A stretch of DNA of 64,000 nt from Nilaparvata lugens (GCF_014356525.2 NC_052506.1:8983698-9047697), one strand, 5' to 3'; counted from the first letter of the stretch, positions 1 to 10,600 are shown. Notes: generated by a model not told the origin, from the letters alone. Numbers and translations are program-made.

Positions 1-650
1 TCGAGCAAATACGACGAATAGCCGTGCACACAATATGAGCCTTTTCGGCTAGCAACGCATCAACCAACATTCCCAGCCGAATGCTGTTTGACAACTGAAC
101 CTATCACGCTGAAATCCTGAGATACCCTCCCGGGACCGTCTTTACTCATCTTTTTCTCATTCTGCTCCACTAGATTTTTCTTCCTTTTCTTCTCCATTTA
201 TTCTTTCCCTTCCCTCTAGTTTTCCTTCCGACTTCAAACCACCCATCCGTTTCGAAATTATGGAAAACCCTTTTGCTTCCCCCATCACAACAAACACTGG
301 ATTCTTTCCAGAACCATTTTTCTTAGCTGGAAAACTGGGCTGTTGTTTCCAAACGATGAACTCGCTATTGAACCTATATGAAAATATGGGCTATTTGAAT
401 TGGAATGAATTTGCTTTCATACCCAGTGAATGCTTGAGAATAACTAATTTTTACTAACTGTTATATCTATATTCATTTATTGTACAATATACTTTCATCA
501 TAATAATATTATGATCAAAGAGAAAAAACTACTGTGTGCCTTTACTATTTCTCTCCCAAATTTTGATCAAAAGTTTATATTGTCCAAATGAGGTTATGAA
601 TCACATCACTGATTGAACACACTTTTTGATTTTCGATCCAGAAAAAGTAA
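1..650. other. No gene seen; AT-rich DNA with a SINE-like repeat at ~460-600
   Basis: No convincing coding sequence; the 65-codon ORF at 260-457 matches nothing I know. From ~460 to 600 lies a diverged minus-strand copy of a dispersed family found about ten times in the window. Its plus-sense consensus runs from an AACCTCATTTGGACA-like block, through a CCCAAATTT block and an AACAG..AGCCCAAAACTGT-like core, to an ATAAATAAATA tail. Confidence 0.4.
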
Positions 651-653
651 TGC

Positions 654-815
654 CATAGAGAAACGATAGCATAAGTAGATATCCCATGATATAGGGCGTT
701 TATGTCGCAACTTTTACTGTTATCCCAAGCCGATAGTTCACGTAGTTCTTTCCCATGCAGCTGTGTGTCGCTGGTAGTCTCTCAAATTGTGCCGTTCATA
801 CACTCTCACCCCAAT
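654..815. mobile_element. Palindromic MITE family M1, half copy
   Basis: Starts with the M1 terminus CATAGAGAAACGATAGC and continues through the family's ATCCCATG, CGCAACTTTTACTGTTAT and GCCGTTCATACACTCTCACC blocks. The second arm is missing. Fuller copies are at 23635-23899, 35979-36254, 47935-48209 and 55958-56229. There is no coding capacity. Confidence 0.75.
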
Positions 816-1045
816 AATTTTCAGTATTCATTATTATTTAAAAGTAATTCATAATTCAGAAATGAGATGGATTAGAAATTATCATTTTACTTCTAACAAC
901 ACTATATACAAAAAAACTTTGAAAATAAAATATCCAACTTTCAGAACAGCTCGTAATCAACAATTACAGCAATTGAATTTTAAATATTAGCCTACTTATG
1001 GCAATAAAAAAGTGAACTTTGGACAAAAGTGGTCATGCATAGTCA

Positions 1046-1724
1046 AGTGTACGGGAATAGATAAAATATTTCAAAAATAGTTTATAAAATAGAATTATAG
1101 TACCCTTTAAAATTAATAAAATAATAAAACAAGAATACAAATTGTAACTACTAGTTTCGGTGATCACACCATCTTCAGGTTATAAATGTTTTATTATTTT
1201 TTTTATTTTAAAGGGTACTATAATTCTATTTTATAAATACAAGAAAGTAGCCCTGAATTCATACATTTCAAAAATAGTATTCGACTATATGACATTCATT
1301 CACATTCAAAACAAGAATTCAATTCACATTGGAACTCGAGTATATTACACATTCAAATACTTAATTAATAAATTCACCAATCACCATTGGAATACAATAT
1401 CTATGGACCATGTTTCAGAATCTTGGGAACTGAAAAAAAGTAAAAATCTATCACCAAATTATCAATAAATTCAGACAGCCTAAGTGAACGGGAATAAAAT
1501 ATTTCAAAAAAGTAGGCTATTCGAGTATATGACATTCATTCACATTCAAATAAAGAATTAAATTCACATTGGAACTCCAGTATATTACACATTCAAATAC
1601 TTGATTAATAAATTCACCAATCACCATTGGAATACAATATCTACGGACCATGTTTCAGAATCTTGGGAACTGAAAAAAAGTGAAAATCTATTAACAAATT
1701 ATCAATGAATTCAGACAGCCTAAG
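1046..1724. repeat. 240-bp tandem duplication, first unit interrupted by a PLE foldback
   Basis: The block containing GACATTCATTCACATTCAAA occurs at 1291 and again at 1531, a spacing of 240 bp. The following ~200 bp are nearly the same in both units, through TCAGACAGCCTAAG. The first unit is split by the insertion at 1081-1264, so the insertion affects only one copy. Confidence 0.8.
1081..1264. mobile_element. Palindromic PLE-tail element with 13-bp TSD
   Basis: A 184-bp insertion flanked by perfect copies of ATTTCAAAAATAG (1068-1080 and 1265-1277). It starts TTTATAAAATAGAATTATAG and ends AGTAGCCCTGAATTCATAC, with inverted arms around GTACCCTTTAAAAT. The loop carries GTTTCGGTGATCACACC, the kind of sequence found near the 3' end of Penelope-like elements. 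The same termini recur at 7489 and 8377. Confidence 0.7.
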
Positions 1725-1727
1725 AAG

Positions 1728-2025
1728 ATTGATTGATTGATTAAGTACTTCATTTATGTAGATTACAATATATACTGTCTTATACACTTATATACAATAG
1801 CTTACAATACAGCAAAATTATAGATGAATTTACATGATATAGACTAAGAAAATAATTATTGAACTGTATATGATATGAAAAAGCAATTTGTAATATAATA
1901 ACTATAGATAATAATTATATTGTTATGCATCTACATAAATTGGCGGAGCTTTGGACATATCAATGTCCATTCTTTGGAAAGAATATTAAAAATATCCTCC
2001 CCACTAACTCTCTACCAAAAGAGGG
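1728..2025 (-). mobile_element. LINE 3' end with (AATC)n tail
   Basis: On the minus strand this matches 42865-43150 (plus) and 46612-47275 (minus). It runs from CTTTTGGTAGAGAGTTAGTG to an ACATAAATGAAGTACTTAATC end followed by AATC repeats. A shared 3' segment with a short-repeat tail is typical of non-LTR retrotransposon 3' UTRs. No reading frame is left, so the clade cannot be named. Confidence 0.55.
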
Positions 2026-2159
2026 GAGGGAGACCAAAGTGTACTAATAAATGGATATTGATTCTGTACACTTTTGTCAAGATGAGGGAAAGTTGTAAAC
2101 TTTATACTCGATGGCGACAATTTATCGAGAAACCCAATAAAGTTTGAAAGGATGGACGG

Positions 2160-2612
2160 GTGATTTCACACGCATGAAAGCGACGCTCTCATGATCACAA
2201 GAATGTGGCAGAGGTGGCAAGCAGGCAAGAGTAATGGTGGAGATGGGCCAGAGACCCCCACACGCATGCTGGGCCGGCCGTTAATATTCATTGAATTATT
2301 CACTCGGCTGATAATACGTCGGGTCGAACGGTTGCCATTTTTCAGCGGTTATGAGGCGAGTCGCCTGAGAAAATCAGAGCTGCGGCAAACCGAGTGGCTC
2401 AGACCGCCTAACGACATCCAGCGATATTTCGCCCACAGCCGCCAACCTGAAAGCTTCAAGTGGACCGTAAACTCTGCTCTGTCTCTAAATTCCCAAATGC
2501 AAGCTCCACTTCTCAGCGAATTTCCCGAGGGGCAAACACTACTTGCCGATAATGCCGGACTACCAACGTTCCAGATCTTGTAGAATTGCCAAATAGATTC
2601 TCTCAAACACTA
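2160..2612. other. GC-richer single-copy island with overlapping ORFs
   Basis: The base composition is clearly richer in GC than the flanks, and I found no second copy in the window. A 130-codon frame (2191-2583, plus) and an 85-codon frame (2349-2606, minus) overlap. Neither resembles a known protein. A conserved regulatory block or a noncoding exon is as likely as a gene. Confidence 0.3.
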
Positions 2613-2727
2613 AAGTATAACACAATTTCCAATAACTGTACTAGGTTTTAAGATCAAGAGTTCGTTATTGAGAATATCTACTCTTAAGCAACTATGCTAC
2701 CATACATAATTAATATTTTCAAATTAA

Positions 2728-2869
2728 TAAAAACTTGTAGAACCCTTTATTATTAAAAACTTTAAAATATTTTAACGACTATTTTCGACCATAGGTCATT
2801 TTAAAGTTGAAAATAGCTTGAAAATATTTTTAAAAGTTTTTAATAATAAAGGGTACTACAAGTTTTTAT
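2728..2869. repeat. AT-rich foldback palindrome
   Basis: The left arm AAAAACTTGTAGAACCCTTT and the right arm AAAGGGTACTACAAGTTTTT are reverse complements with one mismatch. They enclose inner arms of TTATTATTAAAAACTTT type. The loop contains CGACCATAGG. It is probably related to the other PLE-type foldbacks that carry GTACCCTTT arms, but I found no clear TSD. Confidence 0.55.
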
Positions 2870-2953
2870 ATTGTTTTTATTAATTAGTACAAAAGAAGCC
2901 ACTATAAGTGAAGTGTTTTAGATATATTTTCAATTTACTGTTCTGGAGGTTGT

Positions 2954-3197
<244 letters not shown>

Positions 3198-3802
3198 GCA
3201 ACAATGACAAAACAACTGGATCATAAAATGATTGGAAACGAAAAAACAGGATTATAGCCCTTACTATTCCAGTCCCGAATTTTGATTGCATATTTGTCCA
3301 AAAGAGGTTATGATTCTTCGGCAGTTTTAAACACATACATTTTGATCCCAAAATAATCACATAAGATTAATTGATTATTTCATTAATCAATTATGTTAAA
3401 TGATTGAATAAATAAATAATTGAAATTCTCGGGACTAGAATATTTTTCGAGTTTTTACTGGAAGAGCGATTATATTTCAGTTTTCAGTAGTAGATTTACA
3501 ACGAAAATAAGTTAATCAAATTGTGTGGGATACTGACTATAACTTCAAAAAACAAATTGATATTTTATTGAATCGTTTCAAAATTTCATTCGTTTTGGAA
3601 TGAATGTGAAAATGTGCCTTGAAAGGAAGGAAAAGGAAAAATACAATGAAAAAATATGGTTGGAAAGTGAAAATCATGAAGATTATCATGTAGGATTGAA
3701 ACTGAGTAAATATTTGATCAGTTTTTATTTATTTATTTATGAAAAGATGGAAGCATACAGGATTTCTCCCAAAAATTGCTTCCATAACAACATATTACAA
3801 TA

Positions 3803-4063
3803 CTGAATGAAAAAGACTAAGAAATTGTCAAAAAAACACAGATTTATTGATACTTAGAAAGACCGGTTTCGGTTATTACACCATTGTCAATCTCTGATAA
3901 ACTTAGTAGTAGATTTAGTATATCAGAGTTTTAGATGTAGAGTTTCAGTTTATCAGAGATTGACAATGGTGTAAAAACCGAAACCGGTCTTTCTAAGTAT
4001 CAATAAATCTGTATTTTTTGACAATTTCTTTGTCTTCTTCATTCAATATGAATAATTACCACA
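3803..4063. mobile_element. Palindromic PLE-tail element with 11-bp TSD
   Basis: A 261-bp insertion between perfect ATATTACAATA repeats (3792-3802 and 4064-4074). Each arm is ~100 bp and carries the PLE 3' signature seen at 57490-57600: GACAATGGTGTA, then AACCGAAACCGGTCTTTC, then ATCAATAAATCTG, then GACAATTTCTT. The two arms are inverted around an ~40-bp spacer (~3905-3943). Confidence 0.8.
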
Positions 4064-4080
4064 ATATTACAATAGTTCAT

Positions 4081-4170
4081 ATAGTTCATAGCCATTTTGT
4101 AAGTTAGTATATTTATTTCATCAAACTGTATTATTCTATGGCAAATAAATCAATTTGAATTTGAGTTCAT
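4081..4170 (+). mobile_element. LINE-like 3' tail fragment
   Basis: The block GCCATTTTGTAAGTTAG, then TGTATTATTCTATGGCAAAT, then an AATTTGAATTTGAG tail matches 41337-41420. A shared 3' end with a short A/T-rich repeat tail suggests a short 5'-truncated retrotransposon. No coding sequence remains. Confidence 0.45.
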
Positions 4171-5050
4171 TATAAGTAGTGAGAGTACAAAAAAATTAAG
4201 AATATTAAAAATAAAATTAGAGTAAATTTTTTTTCTTAAAACATCTAGCCATTTATTTGGTGACAGGAGGTGATGGATGAAGAAGAAAAATTTACACATT
4301 CAATTATGAAGAAGAAAATACTTTCTATTCAAAGTTTTTGATTAGTGGGTAAATATAATCTGAACGAGAATTCCTACTGGAATTAATTGAATGCCACTTT
4401 ATGGCTCATCATCTCGTTTTGAAGAGCTGCCATCAACGAGATATTATAATTATTTCCAAATTCCTGGCAGCCATTGTCATCGGCTTGATGCTCCCTTAAC
4501 ATCTCAGTGTTGGCTCTTATCGTCTGAGAATATGCACAAGCTCTGTGTCTCTGCTTGTACTAACTATGAACATGGAATGAGCCAACTTTATGGAGCTTCA
4601 AGCTATAAAGTCTTCAGTAATTGCTCTCAGTAATAATATCATCTTCTGAAGCTCTAATAAAATCTGAGAGAAACACATATTAAGCAGAAGGTCGCATCAC
4701 ATACGAGAGTTTGTCTTTATGTTCTAATACAATGTAAAGAGTTACCCAGTAATTTTACAGCCGGATTTACTGGATGTAATTTCAGAACATTTTATCTATC
4801 AAGCCGTGACAACGTCGACGACCATTAGTGATAAATTCATGATGTGGAAGAAGAGCAGTTTACCTATTTGTTGGATTTTGCAAAGCGATACAATCACATT
4901 TTCTACACCACCTTTTATGTCTTCAAAACAATCTTAGTACACTATTATTTTGATGATATGGGATACTTGAGATAGTGTATTTTCTTCAACATCAACACAG
5001 TTAGAAGTGTAATGGTATACTAGGCAAAATTGACAATATCTCTATCTAGA
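4171..5050. other. No recognisable gene
   Basis: AT-rich sequence without an obvious repeat partner in the window. The 80-codon plus-strand frame at 4391-4633 is unrecognised and has no homologue or splice context that I can see. Confidence 0.4.
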
Positions 5051-5059
5051 TATATTATA

Positions 5060-5437
5060 TTATTAAGCGAGCAATTTCTGTTTTTATATATCTGGTTATT
5101 TCTATATCTGGTTATTTATGTTTAACGGATCTCCAAAACGGCTCTAACGATTTTCACGAAATTTGGAACATACTAGGTTTATGATATAAAGATTCGATTG
5201 CTCTAGGTTTCATCCTTGGGAAAACTCGCTGAACGACATTAAAAGGATAATTCATCCTTGGCTGAAACAGCTGTGGATAGTAAAAAGTGAGTATGTGAAA
5301 AATCAAAATATCTCATCCCCGAAATTCATGAGATGACTTATAGCCAGCTGTTGAAATATAAACACGATCATTTTAGAGAATTGAGTTCTGTTTATCTATA
5401 AATAAAAATAACGAGCGAAGCTCGGTGCCCCGATATT
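5060..5437 (+). mobile_element. R1 short interspersed element, copy 1
   Basis: A ~380-bp noncoding element beginning ATTAAGCGAGCAATTTCTG and ending in the perfect hairpin CGAGC-GAA-GCTCG followed by GTGCCCCGATATT. Other copies are at 38922-39330, 53418-54366 (with insertions), 62758-63131 and 63390-63786 (reverse). A 3'-terminal hairpin without long TIRs recalls Helitron- or Helentron-type non-autonomous elements. I could not define target sites. Confidence 0.65.
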
Positions 5438-5599
5438 GGATTTCTAATGTAAGTATTATTAATTCAATTTATTTCTTTTTACACACACATACACGTTTGA
5501 TACAGATTAACAAAGAATACAAGCAAACAAACCTTTATCTGCAAGCAATACACATTGAAACAATATAAAAAGAAAGCGGTGCAAAAAAGGTTGCGGATT

Positions 5600-5765
5600 G
5601 AAGGGGTTTTCCAACTATGGTTATTTATTATTTATCTATTAGGTTAGCACAAACAATACAACGATCGGAAAAGAAAAAACAGGCTATTCTATTGCCCAAA
5701 ACTTCCTCAATTTCCTAATTCAGTTTAAAATTGTCCAAATATTATATATAGGTTATCTGGTTATC
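5600..5765 (-). repeat. SINE-like dispersed repeat, diverged copy
   Basis: It contains TTATTTATTATTTATC, then AAAAAACAGGCTATTCTATTGCCCAAAA and TTGTCCAAAT blocks of the family described for 460-600. It is degraded and has no frame. Confidence 0.4.
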
Positions 5766-5975
5766 CATGTACTAGAAAAACCTTCAATCCTTGAACAATC
5801 CTCAAATATGTCAAGAAAAGATAAGAATATAATAGGTGGCCTTCAATACCATCATTGAAAAGAGATAAACTGGACATGATCATCCAATATCATTTCCGAA
5901 ATCTCATTTTCTACAAATCGTCAATTGCAATGCGGAAATTATCTCGATCGGTATATTATACATGAGGCTAACGTT

Positions 5976-6234
5976 ATAAAGCTGCGTACATATATACGCG
6001 CCTCCAACCCGCACCGAGCACGCTCCACCCTCGTACCGCCCTCGTTCCTCCATCGCACCGCAGTCGCTCCGCCCCCGCTCTGCAGTCGCACCGATCATAA
6101 CGTTACGGAAGATGTTAGCTCTTCTCGCGTTCCCCGGTCGATCCACTCTTGCTCGCCGGTCGATCATCAATCGATCTGCTCGAGTGACGTTCGGTTGCGG
6201 AGCAGAGCGAAAGTCTGTACGCACCTTAACATGA
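5976..6234. mobile_element. GC-rich MITE-like element
   Basis: Bounded by imperfect inverted ends, GCTGCGTACATATATACGCG on the left and CTGTACGCACCTTA on the right. These relate to the TIRs of the neighbouring element at 6301-6607. The interior is unusually GC- and CpG-rich. Two overlapping ORFs of 106-112 codons appear on both strands, which is expected from GC-rich noncoding DNA. Confidence 0.5.
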
Positions 6235-6300
6235 CAGTGAGCTTCTCTTACTACAAACGTTGAAATAAAGGTCTAGGCTAATTGACAATATTGTCAATTT

Positions 6301-6607
6301 AAAGGTGCGTACAGATATACGCGCCGCGAACATGAGCAATTCACTTCTAATCATCTGACTATATCTGTATTTTTACAGATATAAAAAGCATGGCAACAGC
6401 TGATCAAAAGTGAATTGCTCATGTTCGCGGCGCACCTTTAAGGTGCGTAAAGATTTACGCGCCGCAAACATGAGCAATTCACTTTTGATCAGCTGATGCC
6501 AAGCTTTTTATATCTGTATCTTACCGTTTCTGTAAAAATACAGATATAGTCAGCTGATTAAAAGTGAATTGCTCATGTTCGCGGCGCGTATATCTGTACG
6601 CACCTTT
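6301..6607. mobile_element. Head-to-tail MITE pair, TIR AAGGTGCGTACAG
   Basis: Two units of ~140 and ~168 bp meet at CACCTTTAAGGTGCG (6433-6447). The outer ends are perfect inverted repeats of more than 40 bp, starting AAAGGTGCGTACAGATATAC. TA flanks both outer ends. The interior holds ATACAGATATA and CAGCTGA blocks. A half copy lies at ~61899-61950. Confidence 0.8.
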
Positions 6608-6789
6608 AGAGTCACAGCTCACAGGAAAACTCTTTCTCAGATTCATCTCCTAATGACAGGTTGAACTGAACGTACTAAAAGATAAAGTTTGTGGTTAGAG
6701 CTGACATAAACATAATTGATTCAGCAGTCGACACTTCACTGAAAAAACCTTATTAGACGATGAATTGGATTTTCACCAACTTGTATATT

Positions 6790-6925
6790 CACCACATTAA
6801 ACTGTCGGTCCCGGCTGAAGTATGACTGTCATAAGGCCCATTGACGGCTTGAATTATATATTCAGGCGGTGGGACCTTCCCGCAAGAGACTCCCCACCAA
6901 CAAAAGCCATACGAGTTCACTTTCA
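6790..6925 (+). mobile_element. tRNA-derived SINE S1, 5'-truncated
   Basis: Only the 3' body of S1 is present: AAACTGTCGGTCCCGGCTGA, then GGCCCATTGACGGCTTG, then the terminal CCCACCAACAAAAGCCATACG. Full copies with the tRNA-like head are at 36305-36557 and 38401-38668. Confidence 0.75.
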
Positions 6926-7476
6926 CTTCACCACATTGAGTTTATCACTCATCAAGAAGAATCTTCCCAGATTTTCAAAACTTTCATTTTGATTTTTGCA
7001 TCTAACAATTGAAGATACATGAAAAGAGTGAACATAAAATTCTAACAGTATATTTCTGAATATTGTTGACCTTTGAATTATATTGAAACTCGATGCAGTG
7101 CTAAGCAAAATAGCATATTGCTATGAAGATTATTAATCCTACAACAGGTGAACAGGGTCTCAACATTTCATGGAAAACGGTTAGTGGCAGAGTATTTGAA
7201 TAAGCTTAGTGCTTCACATTCCCAAATCCTGAAATGATTGATATCGAGATTGTTCCGACTTAAGCTGAACTTATGGAAACTGCTCAACTTGGAAAATGAA
7301 GCAGTACACAGCATCATACAGGTTATCTATTTTTCATGGATTCAGCTTGATTGCTAGGCTTATTCGATGCTTCTCATGATATTGTGAAAAAAACATGTAA
7401 AGGGCCTGCCAGGCCTTCGATGGGACTTGCAGCATATTATCCAGCAATAAAGAAGATTGAAAATTGAACGATGAAT
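6926..7476. other. No recognisable gene or repeat
   Basis: AT-rich sequence. The 61-codon minus-strand frame at 6923-7108 is not recognisable. No TIR, tail or repeat partner was seen. Confidence 0.4.
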
Positions 7477-7618
7477 ATAGACAGAATATTTATAAAATAG
7501 AATTATAGAACTCTTTTTTGAAAATAATAGAATAATAGATTAAGAATTCAAATTATAACAGCTAGTTTCAGTGTTTAAACCATCTTCAGGTGAATTTGTA
7601 TTCTTTATCTATAATTTT

Positions 7619-8035
7619 ACTAGTAGCTTTGTGAACAGTAGACCTCACGCAGTATTCTCATCCACAAGTACCTGATTGAAACTGTAGACCTTTATGGAAA
7701 TACAGCAATAGACTGGCTTCTCCACACATCTGTGTAATCACTTGTCAGATGATTTATGATGAATAATTCTATAGTCTGATTATTACGGTAATATTGGCGT
7801 ATGAAGGAGGCTCCTTTTTCCTTTTATATTATCCTTGAAATGCAAAATTTCCAAAAACCTTGTATATACGTCGACGCGCAATTAAAAAAGAAACATACCT
7901 GTCAAATTTCATGAAAATCTATTACCGCGTTTCGCCGTAAATGCGCAACATATGAACATACATATAAACATTTGAACATTAAGAGAAATGCCAAACCGTC
8001 GACTTGAATCTTAGACCTCACTTCGCTCGGTCAAT
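7619..8035. mobile_element. R2 interspersed repeat, copy 1
   Basis: A ~410-bp noncoding unit also present at 39416-39823. It begins ACTAGTAGCTTTGTGAACAG and ends near AGACCTCACTTCGCTCGGTC. Marked internal phrases are TTCATGAAAATCTATTACCG and GTAAATGCGCAACATA. The termini lack clear TIRs. Confidence 0.65.
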
Positions 8036-8069
8036 TATTTTCAAAAAAGGGTACTATAATTCTATTTTA

Positions 8070-8335
8070 GATCTTTAAGGTCAGTGAAGGGTTTCACCAG
8101 AGAGGCCAGGCTTTATGATATTGATCAATGTGATCCCTATACCTCAACGAGTTGACGAGAATCGATAACAGTGGAGAGAGCATGTTGAGAGAATGGAAGA
8201 ATTCCGAAAGCTGTCATTGCTTACAAGCCAGAAGGGAAGAGAAGAATTGGCAGACCAGGAAAAAGGTGGGAGAATGTTTGAAGGCGGAACAGGTATTAAT
8301 GCCTACCCATGTAAGAAGACGACGACGACGATAAT
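8070..8335 (+). pseudogene. RTE-like LINE, 3'-terminal fragment
   Basis: Translation near 8210-8275 gives AYKPEGKRRIGRPGKRWEN, the basic C-terminal motif that closes many RTE-type non-LTR reverse transcriptase proteins. The stop is followed by a (GAC)n tail. The flanks ATTCTATTTTA (8059-8069) and ATTATATTTTA (8336-8346) form an 11-bp TSD with one mismatch. That marks a 5'-truncated retrotransposition into the PLE palindrome. The 60-codon frame starting at 8152 is an out-of-frame shadow. Confidence 0.65.
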
Positions 8336-8440
8336 ATTATATTTTATAAATAGAAATAAGTAGCCCTGATTTCATACATAGAAAGAATAGTTAGAAGTGT
8401 GTCGAATGATCTCTACTGAAAAAAATGATTGTAAGACATA

Positions 8441-8592
8441 GTGCCGGTTGAACAAAAGCAGGTTGAATTTTAACCATGACTAATTGCACAAGAACCAATC
8501 AGAGAAGCCGTCTTTTCTAATAGGTCTTCTCTGATTGGTTCTCGTGAAATTAATCACGGTTAAAATTCAACCGGCTTTTGAGCAACCGGGCC
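8441..8592. mobile_element. MITE M2, TIR GCCCGGTTGCACAAAAGC
   Basis: A foldback of ~150 bp. The arms GTGCCGGTTGAACAAAAGC and GCTTTTGAGCAACCGGGCC are followed inward by TTGAATTTTAACC and its inverse. The centre has paired ACCAATCAGAGAAG and CTTCTCTGATTGGT. Other copies: 24607-24742, 42585-42735 and 54079-54218. Confidence 0.8.
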
Positions 8593-8654
8593 ATAATATT
8601 TGTAGAATAACGACACTATGGAATGAATCATAGATAGATAGATAGATACATGTA

Positions 8655-8865
8655 TTTTATTCGCATCTTATAACATTAGAAATGATCATGACATACGACA
8701 CAATTTATTTATTAATTCATACAATAAGTGGATCATCAAAAATGATAGGGAGAGAAAAAATACGGTAAACTTGTGCTATTCCTCTTCCAAATTTGGATAA
8801 GGTTACACATAGTCCGAAATAGGTTAAGTCTTGTAGTTGTTCACTTCACAAAAATTCAGTTCTTT
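8655..8865 (-). repeat. SINE-like dispersed repeat
   Basis: A fairly complete minus-strand copy: TTTATTTATTAATTCATACA, then GTGGATCATCAAAAATGATA, then GGGAGAGAAAAAATACGG, then a CCAAATTTGGATAAGG block and the AGGTTA end. It has no coding capacity. Confidence 0.5.
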
Positions 8866-9354
8866 ATTAGTTTCACGAAATAGATTTTTAAATTAGATAC
8901 TTTAATTATTTGTTATTTTATATAAATCAAATATTGGAACCGTTTTGGGATTGTGCCTGTGGTACTTTTCTGAAAGTTGTGTTGCGTTAACAATAATTAA
9001 TGAATAATTAGTTAATAATAAATGATTGAATAAATAAAAGATGGACTACTATAGCGGGATCCACTTATTACTGTCAGCATAGGTAGAATCGGAAGCATCC
9101 ATGTAACTTATGTAGAATGCTGACTGTTCAAAGTGAATCTCACTATTTTTGATCAGTGAATACGGATAGTTTTACTTGATTCACTTAATGATTGCATCAT
9201 GGCCGAAACATGACGTAAATGAACAATTAAAAAAAAGATTTTTTATTAGATTTTTAGACTTAGATTTTTATTTATTGCTAAAAATCACATACAAACACTT
9301 GTACAATACAATCACTAAAGTATGCAATATTCAATTACCTACAAATAGACATTG

Positions 9355-9505
9355 ATTGTAACTTGCACAACAATAATTATCAATGTAATATTCGGCACTG
9401 CCAACATAGGATTCCTTGTGTGTCTACATATAGACATTGATTGTAACTTGCACAACAATAATTATCAATGTAATATTCGGCACTGCCAACATAAGATTCC
9501 TTGTG
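9355..9505. repeat. 75-bp tandem duplication
   Basis: The block ATAGACATTGATTGTAACTT starts at 9355 and again at 9430. The two units run to GATTCCTTGTGTGT with one or two differences, so the duplication is recent. Confidence 0.9.
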
Positions 9506-9620
9506 TGTTGGCAGTGAGTAGCGGTTAACTTATTCTGCTTCAATTCTAGTCAAGTAAGATTAAGATCAAGTATTTTTTCTTCCTATTTAAGAGTAGCCGT
9601 AACGAAGAAAGATAATGGAT

Positions 9621-9855
9621 CTTCTTCTTCTGCTGGTGCCTATTCGTTCCGAATATTGGCGATCAGCCTGACTATGGATATCTTATTTACAGCCATCCTG
9701 AAACGTTCTGTTGTAGTCTTGGAGAACCAGGTACGCAGGTTTTTCAGCCATGATATTCTCCTTCTTCCTGGTCCTCTTCTGCCATAGATTTTTCCTTGGA
9801 GAACGGATTTCAGCAGGCCGTATTTTTCTTCATTGCGCATGACATGGCCAAAATG
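9621..9855 (-). pseudogene. RTE-like LINE, C-terminal fragment with 10-bp TSD
   Basis: The minus-strand frame reads HFGHVMRNEEKYGLL, then GRRGPGRRRISWLKNL, then a FRMAVNK segment. This is the C-terminal tail of RTE-type retrotransposon polyproteins and is closely paralleled by the copy at 53469-53789. The 3' end has a (GAA)n-rich tail. GATAATGGAT flanks both ends (9611-9620 and 9856-9865). The ORF's extension to 9891 runs past the element into flanking DNA. It is a 235-bp, 5'-truncated, dead copy. Confidence 0.75.
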
Positions 9856-10049
9856 GATAATGGATAGTTTGTCTGAAATGTTTTGTATCAATCACATATA
9901 ATTACTCTGAAAATCGTAATGTTGATAAGTTATTGAGGAATCGCTTTTCATTTCGGCTTCAAAAAGCTATAGCATCGTTATGTACTGAGAAATTCCTGAT
10001 GAGAGAAATCCTTGACATTCTCCAGTGGAGCAACGAACAATATTTCATA

Positions 10050-10460
10050 CAGCGCTGACAATATTTGTGGGCCTGATCTGTGATTGTGTGATGAAAAACG
10101 GAGGTTGTTATCGGCTTCACCATCCCCAATCAACGATTCCGGTTCAACGCTTTATTACTGTGCGCGCGCGTAAAGATCCCCGGGAAACGTCTGGATGAAT
10201 TTTTCTTATTCTTTCTCGACTGAAAAAAGGCCGTTATAGATGCGCACACCAAGGTCAGGTTCACTCTTCACTCTTCATTTTTCGCAGTCATTTTCTGGAA
10301 ACCTTTGTTCGGTAATATGGCATTGTCTGATCGATTCGTGAGGGCTGAAAACTTGTTCCATTCGAAGCGTTGATTGGTCGCTGATCTTCACTTTCTCTCT
10401 CTCATCAGCGCGCCCCCATTTCTTCATAATCTGCCTTAGTCATAGTGCTCAACCGCTGAA
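10050..10460. other. GC-richer single-copy island
   Basis: Contains a GTGCGCGCGCG run (10160-10170), a CCCCGGGAAACG segment and a TTCACTTTCTCTCTCTCATC tract. There is no ORF of note and no second copy in the window. It could be host regulatory DNA or a noncoding exon; nothing seen here decides. Confidence 0.25.
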
Positions 10461-10461
10461 T

Positions 10462-10600
10462 GTAAATGATTTACCAAGAAAGGATTCTATCTTCATCCTT
10501 ATTTAGAATGAATTTGTAGGAATATGAGTGATTCAATTTGGATCTGGAGTTCATTTTCATCACGAATTATTTATTGTTACAAAATGTTAGTGAATGAGAT
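10462..10600. repeat. Segment shared with 21620-21740
   Basis: ATGATTTACCAAGAAAGGAT followed by TCTATCTTCATCCTTATTTA is found again at ~21628, with ~85-90% agreement over ~100 bp. The nature of the repeat is unknown. Confidence 0.5.

Larger units (their letters stand above)
7489..8377. mobile_element. PLE-tail palindrome carrying two nested insertions
   Basis: It has the same termini as the element at 1081-1264 (TTTATAAAATAGAATTATAG and AGTAGCCCTGATTTCATAC). It is flanked by ATAGACAGAATA (7477-7488) and ATAGAAAGAATA (8378-8389), a 12-bp TSD with one mismatch. Two insertions enlarge it: the R2 repeat at ~7619-8035 and an RTE-like LINE 3' end at 8070-8335. Confidence 0.7.

Noticed and set aside
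5904..6263. Overlapping 106- and 112-codon ORFs
   Set aside because: They lie on opposite strands of a CpG-rich MITE-like element; stop codons are rare there because of composition alone.
8152..8334. 60-codon ORF ending in an arginine run
   Set aside because: It is an out-of-frame reading of the RTE-like LINE end and its (GAC)n tail.
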